Source: Flavobacterium sp. I-STPP5a
Lineage (GTDB): Bacteria; Bacteroidota; Bacteroidia; Flavobacteriales; Flavobacteriaceae
Assembly: GCF_009764685.1 (NCBI RefSeq)
Contig: NZ_VHLM01000071.1
Span: 1 to 58,343 of the forward strand
Length of the DNA stretch: 58,343 bases
Direction of reading: 5' to 3'
A program made the position numbers and the translations under genes. Numbering within the stretch: position 1 is the first letter of the stretch; the number at the start of each line of letters is the position of its first letter. Under the pieces are notes generated by a model. That model searched no databases. It was not told the DNA's origin and saw only the letters and a list, made by a program, of their open reading frames with translations. Positions 1-10,526 of this stretch are shown here, piece after piece.

Positions 1-2
1 TA

Positions 3-959
3 GAGTTACTTACTTAAAAAACACTTATATTTATAGTAAATACAAGGATATGGAAAGTATATTTCAGGGGGAGAATATTTTAGAGTTCATAAAGACATTC
101 CCAGACGACCAAAGTTGCCGTGAATTTATAGCCAATGAGAAGTGGAAAGACGGCTATAGATGTAAACGTTGCGAGAATACGAAGTATGTTTATTTTGAAA
201 AACACAATAAAAGAGAGTGTACCAAATGTAGATATAAAGAGAGTGCAACGGCAGGAACTCTTTTTCATAGAGTTAAATTTGGAATTCAAAAAGCATTTTG
301 TATTGCCTTTGAAATGACTTGTACAACCAAATCAATATCCTCAACTCAAGCGGCAAAACGCTATGGAATAACTCAAAAGACTTCTTGGTTGTTTATGCAA
401 AAAGTAAGACTTGCGATGAAGTCCTCAAAACAGTATCCAATGACAGGAAATGTACAAGTTGATGAATTTGTAGTTGGCGGAAAAGAAACAGGAAAACAAG
501 GTAGAAGTTACGATAGCAAAAAGGCAAAAGTTGCTTGTGCTGTTGAGCTGACAGATGAAGGAAAGATAAAAAGAGGTTATGCAAATGTTATTGATGATTA
601 TTCTGCAAAGTCAATAAAACCATTATTTGACGAGCATATAAGTAAAGATGCGAATATTAAAACAGACCAATGGACAGCTTACAAAATAATAGCAAAGAGC
701 TATAACATCGTCCAAGAAAAAAGCGTTCCTGGGAAAAACTTCAAAGAAATGCACACTATTATTCATCAGGTAAAAACTGCAATAAGAACGATTCAATCAC
801 ACGTCAAAAAGGAACATCTCCAAAAATATTTAGATGAATATTTTTATCGACTGAACAGGTCAATTTACAAAGATTCTATTTTTGATAATATATTCAAACG
901 ATTAGTCTCACATCCGCATCAGGGTTGGAAGCAAATCGTAGTCATTAAGTAAGTAACTC
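3..959 (+). mobile_element. IS1595-type insertion sequence, complete
   Basis: The element is bounded by a perfect 15-base inverted repeat, GAGTTACTTACTTAA at 3-17 and its complement at 945-959. One transposase gene fills it, and the transposase stop codon (950-952) lies inside the right repeat. IS1595 elements normally make 8-base target duplications. The right flank is GAAAAGAT (960-967), but only two bases of left flank (TA) are visible and they do not match the end of that 8-mer, so a duplication is not shown. The element abuts the alpha-2-macroglobulin gene in open frame, so it very probably interrupted that gene. Confidence 0.88.
50..952 (+). CDS. IS1595 family transposase (ISXO2-like)
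   Basis: A 300-residue DDE transposase that would catalyse cut-and-paste or copy movement of its own element. An N-terminal zinc ribbon is visible as CxxC pairs at C38/C41 and C57/C60, followed by a helix-turn-helix-like stretch (about 95-115). The ISXO2-like catalytic domain starts with VQVDEF (D138), has a second acidic residue in DQWTAYK (D206), and a likely third at E263 in LDEYFYRLNR. Length is normal for the family and the frame is intact, so the enzyme may be active. The start ATG lies 33 bases inside the left inverted repeat. Confidence 0.9.
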   Translation: MESIFQGENILEFIKTFPDDQSCREFIANEKWKDGYRCKRCENTKYVYFEKHNKRECTKCRYKESATAGTLFHRVKFGIQKAFCIAFEMTCTTKSISSTQAAKRYGITQKTSWLFMQKVRLAMKSSKQYPMTGNVQVDEFVVGGKETGKQGRSYDSKKAKVACAVELTDEGKIKRGYANVIDDYSAKSIKPLFDEHISKDANIKTDQWTAYKIIAKSYNIVQEKSVPGKNFKEMHTIIHQVKTAIRTIQSHVKKEHLQKYLDEYFYRLNRSIYKDSIFDNIFKRLVSHPHQGWKQIVVIK

Positions 960-3900
960 GAAAAGATTATTATGAATACACTACAGAAATCCTCCTGCCA
1001 CAACTAGAGACAGGAACTTATTTAGTGTATCTAGAAAGTGATTCCTTTGATGCAAATGAAAAAGCCTTTGCATTTAAAACTCTAACTGTTACTAATATTG
1101 CTGTATTGGCCACGCATAAAAATAATATGCAGTGGTACCAAGTTTTAGACAGAAAGACAGGGAAACCTCTTGAAAATGTTTCTGTTAAATCACCACGTGA
1201 AACACTAACCACTAACAAGAAGGGAATTGCAATTGCACCAAAAGAAAAAGAAAATGACAATGATGAAATTATAGAATTCTCCTTAAAGAATGACACTTTA
1301 TCATTAGAAAAACAATATGTTTACAATACCTATGATTACGAAATTAAAGATGATGCCCCAGAGGCAATGGTAGAATTCTTTATGGACCGCGCTATTTACA
1401 GACCTGGACAAACTGTATACTACAAAGGGATTGCATTCCAAAAAAACAATAATAACTCTCAAGTTGTATCCAAAACTAGTTTTCATATTCGACTAAAAAA
1501 TGCAAACTATGAAACCTTTAAAGAATTTGACGTCACTACAAATGAATTTGGTTCTTTTTCTGGAGAATTTAATATTCCAAAAACAGGTTTAACAGGTGAA
1601 TTTAGAATAGAGGCAGAAGAACCCGATGATTATGAAAAAGATGTAATTTATGACACCATAAAAGACGAACATCCATTTTGGGATGTTGTAGAATTCAACC
1701 ACAGTGTTAATACATTTAAAGTTGAAGAATACAAACGTCCCAAATTTGAAGTAACTTTTGAACCGTTTACCAAAACGTATCAAGTCAATCAAAATATTTT
1801 GGCAACAGGTCAAGCCAAAGCTTTTTCGGGGAGTTCAATATCAGATGCTATCGTTAAATACGAAGTAAAACTTCAAACTTTTTCTAGTAGAAATTCGTAC
1901 TATAATGATTATACTAATGAAATAAGCTCCATCCTTATTGGCGAAACTAAAACCGATGCTTCAGGCAAATTCGAAATCAATTTCATAGCCAATCCCTCAA
2001 ACAACATAAGCAAAGAAGAGCTTCCACTTTTTAAATACCTCATCCATGCAACTGTTACTGACATTAATGGTGAAACTCACACAACTCAAACAGAAGTGAT
2101 TGTTGGATACCATACTTTAAAGTTAACAGCATCAGTACAGCCAAGTATAAAAACTAATGATAAAAATCAAATCACATTAAACAGCACCAATCTTAACAAC
2201 GCATTTATTCCCACGCAAGGAGAGATTAAACTCTATTATGTAAGTCCGTTTGCCACTAAATTTAAACCTAGAATTTTTAGTCAACCAGAAATTGTGTCTA
2301 TTCCTGATGAAGAATTTGAAAGACTTTTTCCTTATGAATTGAACGAAAAACAAAATGCAGTAAAGCCTGCCGAAACCTTAGTTTTCTCTACAAAAGTAAA
2401 TACCGAAAAAGATAAAAAACTACTTTTAGATTTCATTTCTGATTATAAATCTGGTAATTACAGAGTAGTTTTTTCAGCTATAGACATCTTTAATAATCCA
2501 ATAGAAACGAGTTCAAATTTTCAAATCATTCAAAGTAAAGACAAATTTGATTCTAGTAAATTATTTACGGCAAAACAACTTAATGAAGATCCAAAAAAAG
2601 ATGGATTTGTACTAGTAAAACTATCCTCTACTATACCTGATCTGTACATCAACACAACAGGAAACTACCATGGCGATATCTATTTTGAAGATGTGTTTCA
2701 TTTAGAAAACAACGAAACTATTATCAAAATTCCTCTAAAAAATGAATTCGAAAATGAAATCTGTATTGGTTTTGAATCTGTATTTGAAAATAACACTTCC
2801 CAAGACCGTTTAGAGATTTACTTACAAAAGGTGGAACCTAGTTTAAATTTCTCCGTAGAAAGTTTTAGAAATAAAATCCAGCCAGGAAGTAATGAAAATT
2901 GGTCTTTCCAATTAAAATCATCAAATACCCTTCAAGAAGCTGAAATTTTAGCCTCAATGTATGACAGCTCTCTTGACCAGTTTACAAAGAAAAACTGGAG
3001 TGACTTAAAAATAAATGACTACTACTCGAATTCATTGCGCTTCAAAAACAGTTTGGGTTTTGATAAAGAATACATTACACTTTTAAATTTAAATCCCTTT
3101 TTAAATCGCATTACTTTTGATATTGAAAACACGAATTTAATGTGGTTTGGTTTTGACTTTAATGACTCCTTTACTTCAAAAAATATTGACGAATACCGCA
3201 AGCAAATCAACAATAAAAGTAAAAAACCACTGAATGCCAAAATGATTTCGGGTTATGTTTTTGATAAAGACGAACCTCTTCCTGGAGTTGTAATCCAAAT
3301 TGACGGAACAAATCGAGGTACACAATCAGATTTTGATGGATATTATCAGATTGAAGCTGCACAAGGCGAAGAATTAAACTTCTCCTATATTGGTTTTGAG
3401 GTAAAAAAAATTACCGTAACCACAAAGGTAATTGATGTTCAACTTGAAGAGTCAAGCTCAAGTTTACAGGAAGTAGTGATCACGGGATATGGCAGTCAAA
3501 AACGTAAAGCGTCAACTGGTGTGGCCGCAGTTGTTGAAGAAGCACCAGACAACGCCATTTACGCTACCGCAGGAATAGACAAACAGCTAGCCGGAACCGT
3601 AAAAGGTTTACAAGTATCAGGAGCAGCAAATAAAATAATTATTAGAGGTGCGAACAGTACATCTGCATCCATTGACGCACTTTGTATCGTTGACGGAGTA
3701 ACCATGACCATGGAGCAAATAAAAGCAATTGCACCAAATGACATTATTGACATCGAAGTTTTAAAAGCCGACAAAGCCATCGCATTATATGGCGAAAAAG
3801 GCAAAAATGGTGTTATCATCATCACTACCAAAAAAGTACTTGAAGCCTTAACACAAGTAAAAGCAAGAAAAAATCTTTCTGAAACTGCTTTCTTTTACCC

Positions 3901-6205
3901 ACATCTAAAAACCGATGACAAAGGGAAACTGAGCTTCAGTTTTAGCGCACCAGAGGCTTTAACCAGTTGGAAACTACGTTTGTTAGCTCATAACAAAGCC
4001 GCTGTTTCAGGGTATTTAGAAAAAATGATCGTTACTCAAAAAGAACTGATGATTACCCCTAATTTTCCTCGTTTTTTTCGAGAAAGAGATTCAATCGTGA
4101 TTACAGCCAAAATTGCAAACATCACCAATGAAACTAAAAAAGGATTGGCTGTTTTACAACTTTTTGATGCCACTACCATGCAAGCAGTTGATGTTAAAAT
4201 GGCAAATAATAACACCGTCAAAAACTTCACTATTGCAGCATTTGGAAACACATCTGTAAATTGGAAAATCTATATTCCTGAAGGTTTACAAGGAGTTCAA
4301 TATAAAATAGTAGCAAAAGCAGGAGACTTTTCAGATGGCGAGGAAAACATTGTACCCGTTTTAACGAACAACATGCTTGTCGCAGAGAGCATTCCGGTTT
4401 GGGTTAGAGACAATTCAAAGAAAGAGTATTCACTTGAAAATTTAAAAAACAATACCTCAACCACGTTAAAAAACCATCAATTTACCTTTGAGTACACCTC
4501 AAATCCTACTTGGCTCGCCATACAATCCTTGCCGTACTTAATGGAATACGAACACGAATGTGCTGAGCAAACTTTTGCACGTTTCTATTCGAATGCTTTA
4601 GCGTCAGAAATTATTTCAAGCAACCCAAAAATTGAAAGTCTTTTTAAAACTTGGTCAGAAAATAAAAAAATTAACTCCAAACTGGAGAAGAATGAAGAAT
4701 TAAAGTCGATAATCCTAGCCGAAACGCCATGGATCAATGACGCAAAAAGTGATGCTGAAAAAAAGAAAAACTTAGCTTTACTTTTTGATTTAGAAAAAAT
4801 GAAAAATGCACAAGAAATTGCTTTTTCCAAATTAAAACAGAAACAAAAACCTTCCGGAGGCTTTGGCTGGTTTGACGGCGGAACTGAAAGCGAATACATT
4901 ACAAGACATATCTTAGCAGGTCTAGGGCATTTAACAAAATTAAGCACAACGACTAACAGTACTGAAAAAATAGCACAAATTGCTAAAACAGGTATTCCAT
5001 ACTTAGACCAAAAGTTTTTAGAGCAACATAAGAATAGAATAACAGCATCAACTCCATCAGAAAAAATAATTTGGCACAATCCGTACTCTGAATTGCATTA
5101 CCTCTATACGCGTAGTTTTTATGTAGAGCAGCAACCTCTTTCTGATACAATAAAGAAAGCCACAAAATGGTATATAGAAACTGCAAAAAAAGATTGGCTT
5201 TCCTATTCCTTGTACGAAAAAGGTTTGGCAGCAATAACATTAAATCGATTTGGTGAAAAAGATACCGCCAAAAAAATAATCGAAAGCTTAAAAGAAACAG
5301 CCTCTAACAATGAAGATTGGGGCATGTACTGGATTGCTAACAAAGCAGGCTGGTATTGGCATCAAGCACCTATTGAAACACAAGCTTTGCTCATTGAGGC
5401 TTTCGCCGAAGTGACAAACGACAAGAAAGCAGTAGACGAAATGAAAGTTTGGTTGCTAAAGAACAAACAAGTAAAGCATTGGCCTACCACAAAAGCAACT
5501 ACCGAGGCAGTGTACGCACTACTAATGCAAGGAACTGATTGGTTGAGTGTAAAAGACAATACTGTGATCAAAATTGGTGACGAAAAAATACTTACCAAAA
5601 AACTTTCCGAAAACGTAAAAGAGGCCGAAACTGGATATGTGAAACTCAACTGGAAATCAGATGAAATCAAAAAAGAAATGGGAACTATTAGCATTCAAAA
5701 CAAATCGAACGTTCCTGGATTTGGCGGGATTTATTGGCAATATTTTGAAGAATTAGATCAAATAAAAAATAATTCGGGAGGTATTTTATCGGTTGCAAAA
5801 GAATTGTTTATCAAAAAAAACACAGCTAATGGTGATGTTTTACAAAAAATAAATGCAGCAATTCCATTACAAATTGGAGATTTAGTTACCGTAAGATTAA
5901 TCATTACGGCAAAGGAAGACATGGAATTTGTTCATTTAAAAGACCTAAGAGCCTCTTGTTTTGAACCCGTAAATGTACTATCTGAATACCAATACAAAGG
6001 AGGATTAGGATTTTACAACAGTACAAAAGATGCTGCCACGCATTTCTTTTTTGACTCCATAAACAAAGGAACCTATGTATTAGAATATGATATTCGCGTC
6101 AATAATGCGGGAGTATTTTCAAATGGAATTACAACTATTCAAAGTATGTACGCCCCAGAATTCAGTAGTCATACTAAAGGGATTCGTATAAAAGTTAAAA
6201 AATAA
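953..6205 (+). pseudogene. Alpha-2-macroglobulin family protein, 5' end lost to IS insertion, with inserted TonB-plug module
   Basis: The frame is open from 953, immediately after the transposase stop, and reads A2M-like sequence (LPQLETGTYLVYLES) before the first possible start, GTG at 1025, so signal peptide and N-terminal MG domains are missing. Numbered from 1025, the remaining 1,726 residues hold MG domains, an A2M domain (about 950-1060), and a thioester domain with intact CAEQ (Cys1179), as in envelope-bound bacterial A2Ms that trap proteases. Residues about 740-937 are foreign to A2M: a carboxypeptidase-regulatory-like domain (SGYVFDKDEPLPGVVIQIDG), then LQEVVITGYG and a SusC-type plug ending VIIITTKK, with no barrel. 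Without a new start and export signal it should not function. The 5' part may lie left of the window. Confidence 0.85.
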
Positions 6206-6220
6206 ATTATATCCACAAAA

Positions 6221-6250
6221 AAATCCGCTTCAATTTCTTGAAGCGGATTT
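6221..6250. terminator. Bidirectional intrinsic terminator between A2M gene and obg
   Basis: A 12-base perfect stem, AAATCCGCTTCA (6221-6232) and TGAAGCGGATTT (6239-6250), with a six-base loop. A-rich sequence on the left and T-rich on the right suit termination of both convergent genes. Confidence 0.85.
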
Positions 6251-6269
6251 ACTATTTTAAAAAGTGAAA

Positions 6270-7271
6270 CTAGTCGTTCAACATTTTCCACAATTTGTCT
6301 TTTAATTCTGTAAGTCCTTGTTGCGCTACAGAAGATATAAACATATACGGAATATCTTGAAAAGACGCATCCAATTCTGTTTTCAATTCTGCTTTTAATT
6401 CATCATCCAGCATGTCGCATTTAGAAATAACTAATAAACGCTCTTTATCTAGCATTTCTGGGTTGTACTTGGTCAACTCATTCACAAGAATATCATATTC
6501 TCCTTTGATATCTGGTGTATCAACAGGAACTAAAAATAACAATGTAGAGTTACGCTCAATGTGTCTTAAAAAATAATGTCCAAGACCTTTACCTTCAGCA
6601 GCTCCTTCAATTATTCCAGGAATATCAGCAATAACAAAAGATTGAAAATCTCTGTAAGCCACAATTCCTAAATTAGGTTTTAAAGTTGTAAAAGGATAAT
6701 CAGCAATTTTTGGCTTGGCCGAAGTCAAAACAGATAATAAAGTTGATTTACCTGCATTAGGAAAACCAACTAAACCTACATCAGCAAGTACCTTCAATTC
6801 TAAAATAACATCCATTTCTACTCCTGGTAAACCAGGTTGAGAATAACGTGGTGTTTGATTGGTTGAGCTTCTAAAATGCCAGTTTCCTAATCCACCTTTT
6901 CCACCGCGTGAAAGTATCTGTTTTTCTCCCTCTTCGGTAATTTCAAATAGAATCTCTCCTGTTTCCTTATCTTTTACAACAGTACCAAGTGGCACCTCAA
7001 TGTATTTATCATCTCCATCAGCTCCAGTACTCCTATCTCCACTTCCATCTCCACCATTTCCTGCTTTGATATGTCTTGCAAATTTGAGATGAAACAGCGT
7101 CCATAATGCTTTATTACCTACTAGATAAACATGTCCACCTCTTCCTCCATCACCACCATCTGGCCCACCATATTGTATGAACTTTTCTCTATGCAAGTGC
7201 GTAGATCCTTTTCCACCTTTTCCAGATGAAACATATATTTTAACGTAATCTACAAAATTTCCCTCAGTCAT
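6270..7271 (-). CDS. obg: Obg-family GTPase
   Basis: A 333-residue essential GTPase that associates with the large ribosomal subunit and links growth, ribosome assembly and stress signalling. The N-terminal Obg fold is glycine-rich ([12 protein letters not shown] at 35-46, [11 protein letters not shown] at 140-150). The G domain shows G1 GFPNAGKS (169-176), DIPG (216-219) and SKCD (283-286). It lacks a C-terminal extension, which fits short Obg forms. It is the last gene of a minus-strand run with hpt, adk and a CNNM protein. The start [14 protein letters not shown] fits the conserved beginning of the family. Confidence 0.95.
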   Translation of the reverse strand: MTEGNFVDYVKIYVSSGKGGKGSTHLHREKFIQYGGPDGGDGGRGGHVYLVGNKALWTLFHLKFARHIKAGNGGDGSGDRSTGADGDDKYIEVPLGTVVKDKETGEILFEITEEGEKQILSRGGKGGLGNWHFRSSTNQTPRYSQPGLPGVEMDVILELKVLADVGLVGFPNAGKSTLLSVLTSAKPKIADYPFTTLKPNLGIVAYRDFQSFVIADIPGIIEGAAEGKGLGHYFLRHIERNSTLLFLVPVDTPDIKGEYDILVNELTKYNPEMLDKERLLVISKCDMLDDELKAELKTELDASFQDIPYMFISSVAQQGLTELKDKLWKMLND

Positions 7272-7340
7272 TTTTTTTAGTATTCAGTTACAGTTCTAGT
7301 TTAATATTTCTCATATTAAAAACTAGGACTTAAAACTATT

Positions 7341-8615
7341 TTAATCTTTTAAGGCTTTCACCATTACTTTATCAATTTTCACACCATCCATATCGATAAC
7401 CTCCAATTCAAATTTTTGCCAAATCAATTTCTCACCTTGTTTGGGTATGTGTGACAATTCAGTCATTATTAAACCACTTAGCGTAGTTACTTCATAATCA
7501 TTTATTAATTCGTCTAATTCAAAATAAGTCAAGAAATCATGCAACGAGTAATGTCCATCTACTAACCACGAACCATCTTCTCTTTCTATCAATTGAAAAT
7601 CATCCTTATAGAAATCAGAAGCATCACCTACCAATGCTTCAAGGATATCATTCAATGTTATTACCCCTTGAAAAACACCATATTCATCAGATACAAATGC
7701 ATAATGAATCCCTGATTTCTTAAAATTTTCTAGCGCGACATAAGCGGTTGTTTGCTCCATCATAAAAGGAGCTTCGGTCATGATTGATGCTAAATTAAAC
7801 TCATCGTTTTCAAAATGAGCAAAAATATTTTTTAAGTTAACCACACCTACTATGTCATCGTAATTTTCATTAAAAACGGGATAAATAGAATGCAACTCTT
7901 TAAGCATAAACTCTCTAACCTTTTCTTTATCTGCATGAAGTGGTAAAAAAACAACCGACTTGCGATGTGTCATTAAAGAATTGATTTTTCGGTCACCAAT
8001 ATGAAAAACACGCTCCACAATATCTTGTTCAATTTCTTGAACTTCTCCGCCCTCAGTTCCCTCCTTAATGATAGCTTTTATTTCTTCCTCGGTTACTTTT
8101 CCATCAGCTGTTGGTTTAATTTGCAAAACATCTAATAAAAAATCTGTAGATGTAGTAAGAAGCCAAATAAAAGGAGCTGTCACAATAGATACCATTTTCA
8201 TTGGCAAAGCAACTGCCTTAGCAATACCTTCTGGATGGTTTAGTCCTATTCGTTTGGGTAACAATTCTCCTAAAACCAAAGAGAAAAAAGTCAATACTAC
8301 CACAACTAAACCTACTGCAACTGGATGAGCATAGGGTTTTAGAAATTCAAAACCACTTACAAAAATTTCTACATCTTGAGTGATCTTATCACCACTGTAA
8401 ATACCCGTTAAAATTCCAATCAGAGTAATACCTATTTGTACCGTTGATAAAAATTTATTGGGAGAATTTGCAAGGTCCAATGCTATTTTAGCACTTTTAT
8501 TGCCTTTTTTTGCTGCTGTCTCTAATCGGTTTTTTCGAGCTGAAATCAATGCTATTTCTGACATTGAGAACACTCCGTTTAGTAATATCAGAAAAAATAT
8601 TATTAGTATTTCCAA
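7341..8615 (-). CDS. CNNM/CorC-type hemolysin-family membrane protein
   Basis: A 424-residue protein with an N-terminal CNNM (DUF21) domain of several hydrophobic segments (about 1-185), then a CBS pair (about 205-335) and a C-terminal transporter-associated CorC_HlyC domain (about 345-424, DGSWLVDGHYSLHDF). The family is linked to magnesium/cobalt efflux or resistance; the older name hemolysin is not supported by the sequence. It lies between adk and obg on the same strand with gaps of about 50 and 70 bases, so it is probably co-transcribed. The ion handled cannot be read from the sequence. Confidence 0.9.
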   Translation of the reverse strand: MEILIIFFLILLNGVFSMSEIALISARKNRLETAAKKGNKSAKIALDLANSPNKFLSTVQIGITLIGILTGIYSGDKITQDVEIFVSGFEFLKPYAHPVAVGLVVVVLTFFSLVLGELLPKRIGLNHPEGIAKAVALPMKMVSIVTAPFIWLLTTSTDFLLDVLQIKPTADGKVTEEEIKAIIKEGTEGGEVQEIEQDIVERVFHIGDRKINSLMTHRKSVVFLPLHADKEKVREFMLKELHSIYPVFNENYDDIVGVVNLKNIFAHFENDEFNLASIMTEAPFMMEQTTAYVALENFKKSGIHYAFVSDEYGVFQGVITLNDILEALVGDASDFYKDDFQLIEREDGSWLVDGHYSLHDFLTYFELDELINDYEVTTLSGLIMTELSHIPKQGEKLIWQKFELEVIDMDGVKIDKVMVKALKD

Positions 8616-8667
8616 TTTTTTAATGGATTCGTTTATATCTCTTGTTCTGCGTATTTCGAATTATAAA

Positions 8668-9240
8668 TTATAAATTATCAATAACTGCACTTACTCTTTC
8701 CGTAATTTCAGCAATGGAACCAATCCCGTCTACGATGAAAAATTTATCTTGATTTTTATAAAAATCCATCAAAGGAGCGGTTTTTTCATTGTATTCTTGG
8801 TATCTGTTTCTGATTTTTTCTTCGTCTTGATCATCAACTCTACCGCTTGTTTTTCCTCTTTCAAGTAAACGCTGAATTAAAATCTCATCGTCAGCCTCAA
8901 GCGCAATAGTAGCTGCAACTTTTGACCCAATAGATTCTAAAAAAACATCTAATGCTTCTGCTTGAGAAAGTGTTCTTGGATACCCGTCAAATAAAACACC
9001 ATTTGTATCTGGATGTTTATTTACTTCATCAATTAGCATTTTAGTAGTTAATTCATCAGGTACAAGATCCCCAGCATCCATGTAAACACGAGCTTGTTTG
9101 CCTAACTCGGTATCATTTTTTAAATTAAATCTAAAAACATCACCTGTTGAAATGTGAGTTAACTTGTATTTTTCTTTTAAAAACTCTGCTTGAGTTCCTT
9201 TTCCAGCTCCTGGTTTGCCAAATAAAACGATATTAATCAT
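8668..9240 (-). CDS. adk: Adenylate kinase
   Basis: A 190-residue cytosolic kinase that interconverts ATP + AMP and 2 ADP. The P-loop GKPGAGKGTQ is at residues 8-17, the AMP site motif THISTGD at about 29-35, and the FDGYPRT segment at about 84-90. The lid is short (ERGKTSGRVDD) without zinc cysteines, the short-form type usual in this phylum. It follows hpt by 12 bases and is probably co-transcribed with it, so purine salvage and nucleotide balance are paired. Confidence 0.96.
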   Translation of the reverse strand: MINIVLFGKPGAGKGTQAEFLKEKYKLTHISTGDVFRFNLKNDTELGKQARVYMDAGDLVPDELTTKMLIDEVNKHPDTNGVLFDGYPRTLSQAEALDVFLESIGSKVAATIALEADDEILIQRLLERGKTSGRVDDQDEEKIRNRYQEYNEKTAPLMDFYKNQDKFFIVDGIGSIAEITERVSAVIDNL

Positions 9241-9252
9241 GTTGTTTTGTAG

Positions 9253-9783
9253 TTATTCTTTTAATTTATATACTTCAGGTAAGTTTCTTCCAAGTCCGTC
9301 ATAATCTAAACCGTATCCTACAATAAATTTATTAGGAATTCGAATTCCGATGTAATCAATTTTGATGTCTTTCTGGTATGCTTCAGGCTTAAAAAAAAGT
9401 GTTGCAATTTTAAAATGTTTGACATTTTGTTTTTTAAACAATTCTTTTAATTCAACCAAAGTATTCCCCGTATCTACTATATCCTCAATAATAACCACAG
9501 ATCTACCGGTAAAATCTTGATTAATTCCTATCAATTGCTTTACCTCATTCGTTGAAGAAGTACCCTCATACGAAGCCATTTTTATAAACGAAACCTCACA
9601 TGGTTTTTTATATTGTTTTACAAAGTCAGCTACTACCATAAAAGCACCGTTAAGCACTCCTACAAAAATAGGCGTTTCATCAGCAAAATCTGCCTCAACT
9701 TGTGATACCATTTTAGCTATAGCAAAATCAATTTCTTTTGCCGAAATAAATGGAACAAATTGTTTATCGTGAAGTTGTATCAT
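9253..9783 (-). CDS. hpt: Hypoxanthine phosphoribosyltransferase
   Basis: A 176-residue salvage enzyme that joins hypoxanthine or guanine to PRPP. The PRPP loop VVIIEDIVDTGNT is clear, as is the start-proximal VGVLNGAFMV segment. The longest open frame begins 36 bases upstream (9819), but the start at 9783 (MIQLHDKQF) is preferred: a -7 element, TATCTTTG, lies at 9808-9815 on this strand, which would place the longer start upstream of the transcript. It heads the hpt-adk-CNNM-obg run. Confidence 0.93.
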   Translation of the reverse strand: MIQLHDKQFVPFISAKEIDFAIAKMVSQVEADFADETPIFVGVLNGAFMVVADFVKQYKKPCEVSFIKMASYEGTSSTNEVKQLIGINQDFTGRSVVIIEDIVDTGNTLVELKELFKKQNVKHFKIATLFFKPEAYQKDIKIDYIGIRIPNKFIVGYGLDYDGLGRNLPEVYKLKE

Positions 9784-9807
9784 TATTTTTGTATTTAAAA
9801 TAATGGG

Positions 9808-9815
9808 CAAAGATA
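9808..9815 (-). promoter_or_regulatory. Probable -7 element of the hpt promoter
   Basis: On the minus strand the sequence reads TATCTTTG, matching the Bacteroidota -7 consensus TAnnTTTG exactly, about 25 bases before the hpt ATG. No clear -33 TTG is seen at the usual spacing. Confidence 0.55.
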
Positions 9816-9889
9816 GCAATTTCTCACTTTACATCTTAGAATAATTGTTACAAGAATAGGTATACTTTAAAAATTAAAATAATTCATTT

Positions 9890-10423
9890 ATGGTAAATCA
9901 AGAGTTATATCAAAAAATACAAGAAAGCACGGCTCATGTGGCTAGTAAAGAAGTAAATTCTCATTACATCTTGAGCAATCCAGACTTGATGCCAGATTTT
10001 TTTAAAATTGTTCTTTCAACATCAGACAAAAATCATCACAAAGCTTGTTGGATCTTAGAAATGATTTTAGAAAAAGACTTGCATCTACTTTTCAATTATT
10101 TAGATCAATTTTGTGAGACCTTACATTTATATACAAACTACAGTGCCTTGAGATCCATATCAAAAATTTGCATGTTTCTATCACTGCATGCTTCCCTTAC
10201 CGAAAAGCAAGAAAAACTCTTGATAGAAAGTAGCTATGACTGGCTCATAGATCCTGATGGAAAAGTAGCCACAAAGGCTTATGCCATAAGAACACTTTAC
10301 CAAATGGGTAAAAAAAACTCAGAAGTACATGCTAATCTGGCCAGAATACTAACTGATGATTACACTAAATATTCATCTGCGTACAAAGCCGTTTCCAGAG
10401 AAATCATGAAGAAAATTGCTTAG
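9890..10423 (+). CDS. Helical-repeat protein of unknown function
   Basis: A 177-residue protein, almost wholly helical by composition, with no signal peptide or membrane segment. The pattern (KACWILEMILEKD, ALRSISKICMFLS, VATKAYAIRTLYQMG) resembles HEAT-like alpha-solenoid repeats, and the last segment looks like the repair/scaffold HEAT type. From memory, similar short proteins in flavobacteria are sometimes labelled adenylosuccinate lyase; no lyase signature is visible here and I do not adopt that name. It is divergent from hpt and 104 bases upstream of purK. Function unknown. Confidence 0.8.
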   Translation: MVNQELYQKIQESTAHVASKEVNSHYILSNPDLMPDFFKIVLSTSDKNHHKACWILEMILEKDLHLLFNYLDQFCETLHLYTNYSALRSISKICMFLSLHASLTEKQEKLLIESSYDWLIDPDGKVATKAYAIRTLYQMGKKNSEVHANLARILTDDYTKYSSAYKAVSREIMKKIA

Positions 10424-10449
10424 TATTTTTCGGTTTGACCATTAACAAG

Positions 10450-10457
10450 TATCTTTG
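10450..10457 (+). promoter_or_regulatory. Probable -7 element for purK
   Basis: TATCTTTG, an exact match to TAnnTTTG, 70 bases before the purK ATG. It predicts a 5' leader of about 60 bases that contains the hairpin at 10477-10506. Confidence 0.5.
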
Positions 10458-10476
10458 CAGGACATACAACTACTAC

Positions 10477-10506
10477 TTACAAATAACCGCAACACGTTAT
10501 TTGTAA
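10477..10506 (+). promoter_or_regulatory. Hairpin in the purK leader
   Basis: A perfect 11-base stem, TTACAAATAAC (10477-10487) and GTTATTTGTAA (10496-10506), with loop CGCAACAC. No T tract follows it, so it is not a standard terminator. It lies in the predicted purK 5' leader, 20 bases before the ATG, where it could affect translation or bind a repressor dimer. Function inferred only from position. Confidence 0.4.
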
Positions 10507-10526
10507 AGAAATAAAACAACAACACA

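Noticed and set aside
960..967. Target duplication of the IS1595 element
   Set aside because: Only two left-flank bases are in the window and they do not match, so it cannot be claimed.
4585..5079. Long antisense frame (164 codons) inside the A2M gene
   Set aside because: It is the shadow of a strong coding frame on the other strand; its peptide is of Cys/Phe/Ser-rich type without family likeness and has no start context.
9890..10423. Naming the helical protein adenylosuccinate lyase
   Set aside because: No fumarase/aspartase-superfamily signature (such as the SSxMPxKxN loop) is present and the length is far too short.
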